From contig JAMPIQ010000001.1 in NCBI GenBank assembly GCA_024699855.1, positions 15,128,001-15,192,000 on the forward strand: DNA of 64,000 nt. The letters are read 5' to 3'. This document shows positions 33,852 through 45,894 of this stretch, in pieces. The position numbers and the translations under genes are program-made. Numbering within the stretch: the stretch's first letter is position 1; each line of letters starts with the position of its first letter. The stretch is from Aphelenchoides besseyi. Taxonomy: Eukaryota; Nematoda; Chromadorea; Rhabditida; Aphelenchoididae. The notes beneath the pieces were generated by a model that saw only the letters and a program-made list of their open reading frames with translations, made no database searches and was not told the DNA's origin.

Positions 33852-36048
33852 CTATTCGGCAAAAAGCATGTTGTCGGCGTCTTCATCGTCTCCCGCATTC
33901 ATTCGTTGATGCCATGCCGCAAGCGATGATTCGTTGAGTTCCGATCTAGCGGGAATAACCGCTACACCCACACCGCCTTCGTGAGATTGCATATTTTTGC
34001 CAAAATGCCAACGTGGTCGTCTACGATTTGTCGTGGAATTGGACGTCTCTTCGGGTTGGGTTTTTTCGGGAACCAAAATCTCCATTGATGAAATTGGCGT
34101 CGTTCCATCGTGACCTCCAATTACGCACAAAGACGGACCGGTAACAACCAACGAGGTACGTGATCGAGGTTTCAGAAGCGCTGGTCCATCGATCCAAATG
34201 TTTGTTTGAGGATCGTATATCTCGACACTTTGTAGATGTTGACCAGCAACGCTGTCGTAACTACAAAACACATCAACAATCTCGAAGATCAAACTAACCC
34301 TCCGACTACCCAAATTTTGTTTTTGAACGTTGCAGCAGCATGACGACAACGCGGCCTTTTCATTGGGGCAATTGGTTCCCAAGTCGCATTACCCGGATTG
34401 TAACGCTCGACAGTCTCGAATATCTTGAATCCATTATGACCGCCAATCACTGAAATCCAAAGATATTCAACGATAAAACGCAAAACCACTGACCATAAAC
34501 AAAACCGTTCAACGCTGTGGCTGCAGCGGCACAACGAGCAACGGTCATCGATGTACCGTTGGTCCATTTCTTTCGATTCGTATCGAAAATCTCAACGGAC
34601 TTCAACGCTTTTGCACCATCATAACCTCCGCAAACAAAAATCTGATCTTCCACAACTGCAACACTCATTGCAGATCGTTTGTTTTCTAATGCTGGCGCCT
34701 AAACATTACATTAAACAAAAAGAGAAACCAACTCAACTCACTGGAGACCACGAATTTCGACGGTAGTTGTAAACTTCAACAGTTCGCAGTCTATCGACTC
34801 CGTTGAATCCACCAAACACGTACAACAACCGATTGACCACAGCAACTCCGATTCTCGTACGACTCGAATTCATCGATCTCGCCGGCATCCACTGACCGCT
34901 CTGAAAAGCGGATGAGATTCGGAACTTTGGACTCACCAACGGATCGTACATTTCCACTCTCGACGTCGATAGATAGGGATCCAGACCTCCGCAAACGAAG
35001 ATAATCCCCGGAATCTCACTGCAACATCGTTCAGAAGCCTAAAATCAAAATGAACGATCGAAGATCGAAGCGAATTTACTTTGAAAGTTTTGTAATTTTC
35101 ACGTCTTTCCGGAAACAAATGAAAATCCTTCGCTTCATCGACCAGATCTCGACAACTCATCGACGCGTGTACGATCGGATTGGCGGCCACTTTATCGATC
35201 AAATACGATTTCTCCAGCAACGGCATTCGCACCAACTTCAAGACTCTGAACGAGAAATCAACGATTCGAATGGCAAACTTACTGAGCCGCGTGTTCGTGT
35301 CGTTTTGTGTCGTCTGCAAGCCATTGAAGCGCCGCTTCACAGACCTGCTCCTCCTTTTCCACGTGCAATTCGTCTGATTCGAGAATCTCAACCAATTCAT
35401 TGATGGTCAGTTGAAGAAACTCGTCGCTTCTTGTCACATCGATGAAGTGTTTTCGAATGAAACGCTCAGCGGCAATCAACGTCGAATTCGAGTTGTGAAT
35501 GGACGCAAATCTTCGAATTCCCAGAACGTTAAAGGCGCTCATCGTTGAGCGCAGAAGCTCCGAACATCGTTGACTGAGCAGTTGCATTTGAAGAAAATCA
35601 GCGGCCTTCATCAAATTCTCAACATTCTCTGCGTCAACGTAGATTCTTCCCGTGTAAACGAAGTTCAGAATTTGCTCCAAAGTGTTCGATGGAATCTCTG
35701 AACACAATTGAAAACAATCTCAACACCGAAACCACTTACCTTTGATCGGAATGTCATACGAGTTTTGTTCGCGCAGTTCGGAATTGAACATCGAATCAAA
35801 GAACGGAATCGTAGCCGCCAAAATCACTCGATGAGCTCGGAAATACGATCCCTGACATTCAATTCGTATATCACACATCTTTCCATTTCGTCTCAAACGA
35901 TCGAACTGCGGAAACGAGCAGACCGCTAACTCTCGTGACAAATCGGCCCAACCGTTTTCGTTCAGCGGATCGGCCGTTGGAGCCGTTGAACTCGTAGCTA
36001 AACATCGAATTCTCTTTCACACCTATCTTAAGACTTACATTCAATCAT
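33852..36048 (-). CDS. BTB-BACK-Kelch protein, KLHL18-like
   Basis: Predicted substrate adaptor of a Cullin-3 ubiquitin ligase. Nine exons (36048-36039, 35997-35740, 35697-35283, 35245-35080, 35038-34937, 34900-34742, 34698-34494, 34449-34299, 34260-33852) give 624 residues; the first coding exon has 10 nt. BTB: MCDIRIECQGSYFRAHRVIL; BACK: DEFLQLTINELVEILESDEL; linker CRDLVDEAKDFHLFPERR, nearly identical to vertebrate KLHL18. Six Kelch blades follow with GG pairs (FVCGGLD, YVFGGFNG, FVCGGYDG, VIGGHNG, VVGGYD, VIGGHDG), and the KLHL18-typical SHEGGVGVAVIP closes the propeller. The C-terminus has about 40 extra residues. It lies 464 bp downstream of eIF2B-delta on the same strand. Confidence 0.92.
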
Positions 36049-36511
36049 TGGACTCCTTGAAATTCACATTTTAATTCTAAAAACATCTTCACGTTACAAC
36101 TCGTGTAGCTGAATGGCAAGTGATCGAAATTAACTTCTTTTGATTTTTCGAGCTCCAACGAAAATTTCTCGTCAAAAACGAATTCACGTGGTCAACTTGG
36201 TTTCGAGACTCGTCGCACTTTTCCTCGTTCGGTCACAACGAAGCGAACGCTGTCGAGAGTGCTCGTGGCCTTCTACTCGCAACCTCTCGGTTTTCTCTTT
36301 ATGCTGATTTCCGCTGTTCATTTTACGCCGCCGACTACGCTCGAACAAAAACAAGTTTATGCGTCAAGAACTAACAATAAAAAAGCACAGCTATTTGCTG
36401 GAGTCCAAAATTCGCGGTTAAAAAGTTTAAAATAAGTTAAAAGCTCAATCACACTGCTGATTCGCAGACAATTCGAGAGTTGTTGAACACCGGAAGAACA
36501 GTTCGTCTGAC

Positions 36512-37789
36512 TTATTGTTTTGCTTTGAAGACGGCCGGTGCAGAGGTCGGCGGTAGAATTCGAATGTCCGTGACCAGGGCGGTAATCAATTCGGCGTCAA
36601 CGTTCTCCAGCAGTTCGGAATCCAATGCAACTACGGGATGTTTCTCGATAGTTCGCACCTGAAGATTTCAGAAGGAAATCAAATACAACTAAGAGCCTAC
36701 CTTGTCCATGAATTGATACGATTTTACGGTCACAAGCAGCGGAATATTGAAAGCTTTGGCCAAATAGGCGACGTTTGCGGCTCCACGATGTGCAATCACG
36801 TTTCCATTACTCAACACGGCAGTGGCTCCCAAAAGTACGATATTCGATTGGGGCAACTCATTCGCGATCGAATTCAAACCGCCGTAAGTGCAATGAACAC
36901 CCCGTTGAGCCAACGACTTGAGTAGCTTGGTGCCTAAAAGATCGTAGAAATTAGCACTTGAAGATGAAAAGAATTACCTGGTCCGTTGGGCATTCCATCA
37001 ATGATGGTAACGTTGAAATGTGTAGGTGCTTCATTCGCGTGATCGAGAAGAATTCGCTCAACAATTGGAGACCTAAAAGACAAATAGTGAAAAAACAAAG
37101 CTAATAAGCTAACCAGCTATAAGTCAAAATTTTTGTTGCATTCAATCGTTCGATTTTCTCCAAAGTGAACATGACAATTGCGTTTGTTGCTTCGAGAATT
37201 GAATTCTTGTAAAATTCTTCCAGCCAACGGCGTACATTCGCTTCGACTACTTCCTTGGTTGTCTTTCCCGTTGCGTCGCCATTTCGAATCGCTTTCTTCA
37301 ATTGACGTATCACGTTCCCTAACGGCAGCGGAAATCTTCGTTCACCGTTGTTGGTTAGATGACTCAATTGTGGCTCCAAACAGTCGAGTAGGTAGTCGCG
37401 AAAGTTTTGGTCTTTGGGTTCCACGAGATGATGAACGTACTGAAACGCAATGCTTGATGCGTAGCAATCTTTGACTAACCAATGCAATGGCATTCAGGAA
37501 CTCGAGAATAATCGGTTCAGCGCCGCTGATTTTCTCGTAATCGCACTGGATTTTCAAACGACGAAATAGCGTATGAACATTCTCATCGGTGGTTTTTTTG
37601 AACGGATAGTTACGTGGATGTTCGGGAGCTTCATAAACTGGCGACTGTCCTGAAAACGCAGGAATGGTGCAAAACAAACGAAAACTTACCGAAGCGAACC
37701 TTCAGAAACGGTCGCTCTTTTTGACCTCCGTTTGTATTTGGAGTCTCCACGCTCATCGACGTTTTCTTCTCTTTTTTTGCTGATTTCAT
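36512..37789 (-). CDS. eif-2Bdelta: Translation initiation factor eIF2B subunit delta
   Basis: Regulatory subunit of eIF2B, the GDP-GTP exchange factor that recycles eIF2. Six exons (37789-37690, 37649-37480, 37439-37114, 37072-36978, 36933-36701, 36658-36512) give 356 residues. The IF-2B fold is clear: YVHHLVEPKDQNFRDYLLDC and a following helical region (NVIRQLKKAIR), ILTYSWSPIVERILLDHANE, then the Rossmann-like half with GVHCTYGGLNSI, VLLGATAVLSNGNVIAHRGA, IPLLVTVKSYQF and the C-terminal ELITALVTDIRILPPTSAP. It resembles the delta subunit most, especially the end. The variable N-terminus is much shorter than in mammals. The start of this gene lies only 73 bp after the stop of a small same-strand gene. 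Confidence 0.9.
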
Positions 37790-37862
37790 AACGTTGATCC
37801 AAAAGTTGATTTATCCGTGTAATCATTAAGCAAAAGATCAACAACGATCGCGAATCCCCCAA

Positions 37863-38098
37863 CTAATGCAAAGTCTGAGGGCTGCGAGTTTTGTGTCCAT
37901 TGATTTTTCCGTTGCGACCGAAGTCTTTGGTGTTGAGATCTTGAATGAACGGAACAAGGAAGGTAGCCAATCTGAAATGCGATGTTTAGTTCAACTCTGC
38001 AAACTCATATCACAGCAAACTTATTGATACGGTTCTTTCGAACAGAACAATCGATTGAAAAACAAATTTGCGTAAACAGAAGAAAGCGATTGTTTCAT
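37863..38098 (-). CDS. Small predicted protein (58 residues)
   Basis: Two exons (38098-38031 and 37971-37863) join in phase through a 59-nt intron (GTATCA...TTTCAG) and encode 58 residues: a basic start (MKQSLSSVYANLFFNRLFCS), a short hydrophobic LATFLVPFIQ and a polar Lys/Arg tail ending in Leu-His. Size and composition fit a small mitochondrial inner-membrane protein, but I recognise no family. Its ATG lies 34 bp from the divergent kinase start, and its stop 73 bp before the eIF2B-delta ATG, so it could be the first gene of an operon. Confidence 0.45.
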
Positions 38099-38132
38099 TT
38101 GCTGTCAAATCGGTCGTTTCTTTCGGTTTGCA

Positions 38133-39714
38133 ATGGGAGTAGACAAAAAGAAGAAGAGTAAAGAAACGAAGTCCAAAGACAGGTATTCGAGTTACTATGC
38201 CGATTACTCTCAATTCACTTTAGCGGTCACAATACAGACGATGGAAAGAAGAAAACGGATGCGTGGGAAATGCAGATCCTGCCGCCGAAGTCGATAATTC
38301 GCACCAACAAACACAAGTACGTGGTGAAGAAACAGCTTGGAAATGGCAGTTACGGTGATGTGTATTCGGTTGAACGACAGTCCGATGGATTGCTGTTGGC
38401 GGTGAAAGTCGAATGGTGCAACAAAGTGAGAGATCCGCGACTGTTGGTAAGGAAAACGATGATGACGTTTGATTCAACTGTTTCAGCGCGAATATGACAT
38501 TTATCGTGATATCACCAAACTTAAACATACGAATCCCGCGGCTGTTGAGAATCTTCTTTGGTGCTACGATCATGGCGGCGTTCCGAACTCGTGTACCTTT
38601 CTGTTTCTGCCGCTTCTTGGATCATCACTTAAACAGCTTCTTCACAAAAATAGTCCGACTTTTAAAACGGCAATTCAAATCACCATTCAGACATTGTGCT
38701 CAATTCGCAACTTTCACGGTGTTGGAAGAATTCATCGTGATATCAAGCCGGCGAATTTCGTCGCTGGACGCGAATCACAAGCTAATATCGTGTTCTTGAT
38801 TGACTTCGGAATGGCCGTTCGTTATTGCAAAGATCCAAACAAGATGCCCGCCAAATCACACTATGAGTTCATCGGCACTCGCAACTACGCCGCTCGAACA
38901 ACGCATAGAAAGAAACCGCAGACTCGTCGGGATGATCTCGAATCCTGGTTCTATGTTGTGAGTTCCTCTAAGGTTTGCATTAACTTTAAATCCAGTCACT
39001 GGAAGTTTTCAAACGTGACAGTTTGTGGTGGGGTAAAGGTCATGATGACGATGAGATCTACGAAGCTAAAAAGAAGGTTTTTGCGGAGTTCCGTAGGTTG
39101 TTTCAGTTTGATTATGACCCGTGAATTGTTTCAGCGGCGTTTATCTTTGCTAATGTTCCGCCTTGTTTCAAGCAATTTGCAACAATGATCGATTCTACTG
39201 ATAAATACAGAACGCCTAATTACGATGCGTTTTTGAATCCTCTCCGCAGTTTGGCTAAAGAATACGATCTTCAGTTGGATGGACTGTTTGAATGGCAAAA
39301 GAAAGTGAGCGGTCGAAAGTTTACGGTACACCTGAATCGTTTAGCACATGAAAGTTGAGCCACCAAAGAAGTTAAAGCGCGCAATTTCGACCGGACTTCA
39401 GAAAATAAAATCGACGCTTTCTGTGACGCCGACTGTCGATCGAAATTGGCTCAAACTAACTGGACAAAAGGTGCGAATGTTGATCTTTTGCTTCAAATGA
39501 TCTTCAGCCCGCAACTAACCAACTCAATTCGCCGGCTCCACGATCAGCTGCGAAGTTGGCAGCGAAAAAGGCGGAAAACAAAAGCGATCGTTCATCCCCA
39601 TCACGAAGCGAAATGAGCGAATCGCAGACTTCAAGCACTCCAGGTGCCAACGAAAAGGTTGCAAAGGGACGAGCACATGGATTTCATGAGCAGCCGACAA
39701 AAGAAGATGAATGA
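38133..39714 (+). CDS. Casein-kinase-1/TTBK-like protein kinase
   Basis: Serine/threonine kinase of the CK1 superfamily, TTBK-like branch that is greatly expanded in nematodes. Seven exons (38133-38183, 38225-38446, 38487-38957, 38996-39092, 39135-39304, 39345-39470, 39508-39714) give 447 residues. Visible: Lys-rich N-terminus; glycine loop GNGSYGDV; LLAVKVEW with the ATP lysine; catalytic loop HRDIKPANF; LIDFGMA; GTRNYAA in place of the APE-type activation segment; RRDDLESW typical of CK1/TTBK. The C-terminal 100 residues are Lys/Ala/Ser-rich and likely disordered. All catalytic residues are present, so it should be active. Substrates are unknown. Confidence 0.92.
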
Positions 39715-40695
39715 ACTTGATATCCGTTTGACTGGTCTTTGCGTTTGGAAATAAACTTTAGATCGCGAAAGATTTTGTTTCATGGTATGCGAGATTTTCG
39801 AGTTTGATCCATAACCTTACTTGCAATACAAGAGTAGAAGAGAAAGAAGTCAATATCATCGGTTTCTTTTGATCCAAGTTTTGTAGAAGATCGCGCACAC
39901 TGGCGTTTGAAATGCTTTATGTTTTCTATTCAGCCTTTAGTTCTCGTGATGTTGGTTTTTAGATGATGTTTTGATTAGCAGTAACAAATTGAGAGTGGTT
40001 TATCAATGAGGAAAATTAAATGGTAGCAGCGAGTTAAAGCACCACGACCCGTCCCGGCAGATGATCTTCAGGAGTAGGATAGACTGGATGTTGTTTTGAA
40101 CTTCCTAACGACAGTTCAGGGGTCACACCGACGGCATTTAGCTAGAGAGGGAACACGAGGGTTAAAGCACGTAGTTTTATTCTTTGCATTTTTTCAAATA
40201 AGTCACTCATTCTCTAGAAACTAAGGTCACTAAATGATAGTATTTTAAGGTTTAAATCACTGCAGCAGACTCAGAAGGTAAATTTTAGTGCATTGACAGG
40301 TTTCTGATATAATTGCGCATAACATGTCAGCAATTGCTCAAATGCAAAAGTTCCTTTTGATCAAAGTTTATGTTTTCACGAGATTAGTTATCGAATTCCT
40401 CCACGGAAAGGAAATCGCATTGCGCGTCTGATTCACGTAATTGATCAACATCCACGGATAACATGTCTTAATAGGCACGAGCGGAAATGCCCTTAGCGGT
40501 TCAAGCGTGTTATTAACGGAAATCGTTGAAGAGATCGGTTACCACAGACCGATGTCTTCGTTTACCACTTTTCTTTCATTCCATTTTAGCATTGCAAGAT
40601 CGGTCACCGTAAATCGATCTCTTTTCTTAGCATGTTATTCCTCTTTTTAACTTCAGTTTGTTCACCTATCTTTACTTCGGACATTCAGACAGCTC
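39715..40695. other. Flank of retroelement; possible primer-binding site
   Basis: No gene. TGGTAGCAG at 40021-40029 equals the first nine bases of a primer-binding site for initiator tRNA-Met, but the match stops there, so this is weak support for the 5' end of the gag/env element that follows. Confidence 0.3.
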
Positions 40696-42170
40696 TTGAT
40701 GTCTATTGAGCCTTGCGCTCCGCCTACGGGCATAGGGGAATGGAAAATCTTTTTTCCTCGGAAAGCTTCCACGGATTTCCGTAATCCTAAAACTTTTTCA
40801 TTACATAACAATCTTCATCTTTTGGAGGACTCTATTCTACGCAATTTGCGAATTCTGGATCGTAACAACCCCCAAGTGTCACACGCAGCCCAGGCTTTAG
40901 TTAATGATATTAACACTCAATTTGAACAATTGAAAACACAATTTCACGATCTTAAAGCACACGATGGGAACAAATCAAGTTAGGCCGCAGATTCATGATC
41001 AACACGATTTTGACTCAAAATTTGACCAAATTAAAACACGGTTAAACCAAATTAAGAATTACATTATGCGGTTGAACACGGAAGTCCAGGTCACTCGCGC
41101 ACGTAAATAACCTTCCAGCCGAGAAGATGATTGTGAGGAACAGGTTCACATGTTCGACATTTCGAATACCGCGACTCAAATCCAACCGTTGGCGGGAGAA
41201 AATCGAGAGATTTTGTTCACGAATTGGTGGACGAAAATTCATGACATTCATGAATTAGATGGTAAACCGGACACAGACAAGATCAAAATTCTCAAAAAGT
41301 ATCTTTACGGTCCTGCATGGCGATTTTTAGACACCTTGACAGACAATAGCGGAAACCCAATCACGAACTTTAACGCGATTTTTACAACTTTTACCGAGAA
41401 ATATGAAATCCACTGGTCGAAAGACTTGGCACGCAATAAATTATCTGCATGTTTTATGCAGAACACGGAAACAGTCACGGAATTTTCCACACGATTTCGC
41501 AAATTAACTCAAATTGTCTTTGCATGAAATTCCAATGCGGTTAAAGAAGAACGCATGTTAAAAGAGTACCGTAATCGTCTTTTGCCGTAATTAGCCTTAC
41601 ACGTTCGCACTTTCAAAGCACGGAATATGGAAGAAGCTGAACAAGCAGCAACTAATATGGAAACTTACAACGCAATCATGTCAATGCGAAAAATTCTCAA
41701 TTTGCAACTTTTCAAACCCTCACAAAACTCAACCCGAATCACGATAATGCTTACAATCAACTTATTCACGTGTTTGATTCAATGTGTGCGAATTCTTCTT
41801 ACAATTTTCGACCTTCACGTTCTTATTATCAGTCAAATTCAAATCATCGGAGTAATTCAAATCACTCACGTAAACGTTCTCGTAGTCACGATTGCTACCG
41901 TAATAATCACGACAATAATCGCCGATACTCATGTTCTCGATCTCGCGACAACTCACGTTATTCTTCTTCAAGCGATTATACTCAATTCATTCGATGTAAA
42001 TGCTGTGGAGCATCATGTTGCTCAAGTCGGTACTCTCAAAATGACTGAAGAGAAAACTCCGATGGACGAAATGTTCATTTTCGGCATCAAAATCCCACAC
42101 GGCAATATTCAAGATCACCACGACGCGACGAAAAGTCCGTTCGGGTAGTCGAAAGCAAGAAAGTGGACAC
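40696..42170 (+). pseudogene. gag-like remnant
   Basis: Broken capsid/nucleocapsid region. The best piece (41150-41527) has the Trp-rich spacing and the FTTFTEKYEI...LARNKLSACF helices of retrotransposon gag proteins; it ends at TGA 41525-41527 and resumes in frame until 42148. A second frame from 41770 to 42048 carries the Arg/Ser/His-rich tail and the cysteine cluster. At least two frame changes and several stops prevent translation as one protein. Confidence 0.65.
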
Positions 42171-42175
42171 AAAAG

Positions 42176-43960
42176 ATGAAGAAATTAGTGCACTGCACTC
42201 TCTTGAAAAAGAATGCGGAAACTCAAAAACCGTCTGGGTCATCAAACATTTCTACGATCTTATTTTGCACCACGATAATTCTAACGATGGTTACTCCTTC
42301 ACACGCAACACCGCCACTTATTTGCAATTGGCGAGCTTCACAATTAATCTTTCAATTACCACACGTTTCATATTGTCCAACTTTTGAGGGAAACACGCAA
42401 GCGGAAAGTTTGCATTTTGAATTATTTGTTCTTAAACAATCACTGATTAACGTCAAGGTCAAATCTTGTCGTATTTTCACGTCTACTGCAAGCAAATACA
42501 CGAACTTTCTCAACATTCCCGATGTTTCACCGATATCAATAGAAGAACATTTTGTTCCGATTCCAAAATGTCGATTAATGATCAAGACTGGTCGTTGTGA
42601 TTACGGAGATTTGCACGTAATTGACACGGAAAACAGCTTAGACCTTTCGTCTGGCTAGCCCATCTTTAGCAGCTTTAGTTGCACAGAGGTGAACTCGACG
42701 AATTCTCAAGTTACAAACAAAGAAGTAATCTATTCTCCGTTAGGGACGAAGTAATTAACACGTTGGATGCATTTGATTCCACTTGTAGATACGATCATCA
42801 ACAATGTAATACGGTAAACGGTCAAGCAGTTTTGTGGGAAGCAACTCCGATCGACAAATGCAAATACGAAAGCACTGGTGAATATCAAGGTACACGATTA
42901 GGTAATCGATGGTTCTCGGATTCACATGAATTGGCACTCACTTTTTCAGACCCAATTCATTTAATCACCAATTGTTACGGAAAAATGATTTTCTACCTGT
43001 CGGATCAAGGCTTTGGTGTTAAAACCAATCAATGGCAAACGAAACGCACGAATAAACGATTCATTTCACATTCACGGAATGAGTCAGAGAACATGTCAGT
43101 AGTTTTAGCGACGAATTAGCGGCACGATTAACCGCAATTGAAATCCACACGATGAAAGAACTTAGAAGCGCATTCAACACGGTTTGCAATACTCTCAAGT
43201 CCATGCACGTTCTTTGTCAATCAGCGCTCTTGAATAACCCGACGCGAACAGCTCGTATTTTGTTAAACACAGAAAATATTGAAGCTCACGCAATTAGCGA
43301 CACAGTTTTTGAGGTAGCTTCCTGTCTTGCAATTGATGACTCGCAATTTCGATTTAAAAACTAGACGATTAATTCACGTTTTATTGAAATAGAAGTTTCT
43401 TTATAAGGTCATTGGAACACAGCGTATTTAGATCCCACAGACAATATCTTTCGTACCACAACCCACGATTTTAATCACTTATCCGTTATTATAATGCACG
43501 ATCAATTCTATCAACGAACGAACAGCAAACCTACAAAATGAGGAACAGTTCAAATTAAAGCTATTCAACTTCCTTATTTCGCTAACTTCACAAACAAAAA
43601 CTGTTTTTCTGCATTCAATCCAACTCACTTTCACAACACGTCCTTACACGGTCACAGCGCTGAAAATGAGGCAGCAATGCTTAAGTTAATGCTCCAAAAT
43701 CACGGTCAAAGTTTTAATACACCAACTTCTATCGCTAACACACCACAGTCAGTTGCTCTCACTCCGCAATAGTCTATCTTACCGTCAAGTTGGTACACTT
43801 TTAATGCTCGAGAATGGTGGTATAATTTCACGAGCTTTGTGGTCACGTCAGATATTTTACTTACGTTATGCATTTCGAATGCCAATCGAAGTTTCTGTCG
43901 TTTGCGGTCACTCGGCGGGCAAGTCTTTTGTGCGTGTCGAATGAGCATCGCCTCCGCTGC
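42176..43960 (+). pseudogene. Envelope-like glycoprotein remnant
   Basis: Open pieces at 42176-42658, 42679-43119, 43152-43364 and about 43500-43960 in changing frames. Together they show a leader peptide, a cysteine-containing ectodomain with a TCRYDHQQC...GQAVLWE-type block and LGNRWFSDS, and a last hydrophobic segment preceded by WYTFNAREWWYN. This is the usual order in envelope-like proteins of nematode retroelements. Broken by stops; no function expected. The family assignment is by layout and remembered resemblance. Confidence 0.5.
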
Positions 43961-44089
43961 TGCACGACCGTGACGACTGTTCGCCAGGTTTGGTGATTCT
44001 TAATTTAGCCATCGTGAGCTCGATTGAATTTGGCCAATCTTCTCCGAATTGTACGACGATTTCCGGTTAAAAGGTGGTGAGTGTTAGCG

Positions 44090-44330
44090 AATCTGACGAT
44101 TCGTCATTGCTTTCGTCGACCACGTTTGTCCTTTGGTTTGTAGGCCTTCAAGGTGACATTGAAGTGCACCTTCAATTTCTCGGTACTCTTCCAACTTGAG
44201 ATTGCAATCGGCCGCATTGTCCTCCGGATCTTTGTTAGGATCTTTTACAAACGGTTTGATGTCTTGTACCTTTGCGATCAGAAGGTCGCTTAGTCGTTTG
44301 ATCTTTTTAAGTTGCGTTTTGATTTAATCA
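44090..44330 (-). pseudogene. BEL/Pao gag N-terminal fragment
   Basis: An open minus-strand stretch encodes about 75 residues (LLIAKVQDIKPFVKDPNKDP, LKLEEYREIEGALQCHLEGL) ending in TAA. Its layout (helix, K-D-P-rich link, LxLKLEEYxxIE helix) parallels the N-terminal part of the larger BEL/Pao gag at 45559-45846, with low identity, so it is from a different element. No other part of that element is found beside it. Confidence 0.45.
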
Positions 44331-45860
44331 ATTTGTTTTGTGGCGCTCCGTGCTGTCGCGATCGTGTCGTCTTAATGGATTTTGTTTCACGAGATTTAAA
44401 CGACTTTTCGCAGAAACACTTAGAATCGGAATGTTGTGGGTGTTCGTTAAGGGACTTTGGTTATTTCGTAAGTGGTTTCGATGGGGAATTGTGAGAAAGT
44501 TGGACTTTGTTCAGAGAAATTTATGTACAATCGCACTGAAGAACAAGGAACTCAATTCGTAAATGTAAATCCCGAAGTGACGATGCTTCAACTAAACTAC
44601 TGTTAAAAGCTTGGCGTGGTATTTCGATTGGAGTCGTTGAAAGCGTTGAGTTCAAATCTCTTCGTATTTCGTATTCGAGATTTAAAGTATCCAAAAAATC
44701 ACTCGGTGTCCACGCTGATTTCACAAGACTTTGGTTTCGGTCGTGTTTAACCCGTAAAATTTGTTGTTGGACTGACCTAGGCAGTTTCTTGTTCACATGA
44801 TGGATAATCGTTTCGTTATTAATTTCGATGTCGTGTCCTGCGAGTAGCTGAGTTATTCGGATTACATCGTTATATAATCGAGAAAAGGAGTCAACTCGAT
44901 CGTCACTTTCCTGCAGATTGGCGAGTTCGGACAACAGTTGGTTCTTCCCAACATTAGGTCTGTCATAGAGTCTGCGAAGATGATCGACAAGCGGTAAGTA
45001 ATTGACAGCGGACGGTACAAAACCGCTAGTCTTCAATTTAGCGTCTCCTTCCAACAAAGAAGCTAAACGTAGACATTTGATGTCATCAGGAATTGGCCTT
45101 TGTCCGATACATTGATCGAAAAAGGAGATGAAAGTCGTGAATTGATTGGGATCTCTGGAGAATTTGGGGAGTTTAATGCGTTCGAGTTCGAGATCGAAGA
45201 TCATCTCGTTGTCCTTGTAATAAGGTGATAGTCATAACGGTTTCCTTTCTTCGTTCATCAAGTTCGATACGACAAAGATCACCGGCATCAATGTTATTTC
45301 GGATTTGAAGGCGGGAATCTGCATCCTGCATTAGTGTCGCTATTCGTTCGAACAAGATTCCCTCCGCTCGATCCCGCGTTTTGGTCCATTCGCCCCATTG
45401 ACCACGCTTTTCGGTCAATAACAAAATGTAAAACAGTAACAAGTGGTCTTTTATTCGTTGGGGTTGAAACCGAGACAATAGAAAAAAGGCGCTCGTTAAG
45501 CTTCCGTTTGTTGCTTAAATACAAGGAATTGTAATGTTCCCGTAGGCGGGAGAAGCTTTTAGATCCGTGAAATCAAGTGATTTCGCGGACACCATTCTTG
45601 TTTCAGTCTTATCAATTGGACGTCGATCTGTCTTTGTAATGAGTCGATCTTTCGTTCAAAACATGATGCTTCTGCCAACTGTAGGTCCAGTGTCGTACGC
45701 AATGTGTCTTCGGGTTGACCATCTTTGGGAGTGTACTTGGGAGTTACCGGTTCTTTGGTCAATTGTTTCAGTGAGTTGATGCATTTTTGGATACGCGCTT
45801 CATAGTGCTTGGACTGTTGTTGTGTTGCATCGGTCTTTGGTGCCATTGGAGTAGCAGTAG

Positions 45861-45894
45861 AAGATTGTAGGTTCGAATCCGATCGTGGTCGCCA
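45861..45894 (-). other. Retrotransposon primer-binding site, tRNA-Arg type
   Basis: On the plus strand this reads as the 3' half of a tRNA ending in CCA (45892-45894): AAGATTG, then GGTTCGAATCC (T-arm) and CGTGGTCG (acceptor plus discriminator). It matches the 3' half of eukaryotic tRNA-Arg (…AAGATTG…GGTTCGA…CGTGGTCG) as I remember it. The complement on the minus strand is the primer-binding site just inside the LTR of the BEL/Pao element. It extends about 34 nt, well past the usual 18. Confidence 0.7.

Larger units (their letters stand above)
40696..43960 (+). mobile_element. Degenerate LTR-retroelement with gag and env but no pol
   Basis: A gag-like part runs 40696-about 42170 with stops and frame changes: a coiled N-terminal piece (40696-40983), a capsid-like domain (41150-41527; TNWWTKIHDIHELDG, KKYLYGPAWRFLDTL) and a Ser/Arg/His-rich tail with a zinc-knuckle-like cysteine cluster (about 41990-42035). 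Directly after it, at 42176-about 43950, comes an envelope-like part: a hydrophobic leader (ISTILFCTTIILTMVTPSHA), scattered cysteines, GRCDYGD, and a C-terminal hydrophobic span near 43830-43870. It is also broken by stops. No protease, reverse transcriptase or integrase lies between. The element is inactive; the order of parts resembles envelope-bearing nematode retroelements. Confidence 0.7.

Noticed and set aside
39985..40060. 5' LTR and initiator-Met primer-binding site of the gag/env element
   Set aside because: Only nine bases of TGGTAGCAG match and no matching LTR pair could be found by eye, so I did not call boundaries from it.
45855..45894. tRNA gene suggested by GGTTCGAATCC and CCA
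   Set aside because: There is no 5' half, D-arm or matching acceptor strand. The position next to an LTR end and before a gag frame fits a primer-binding site.
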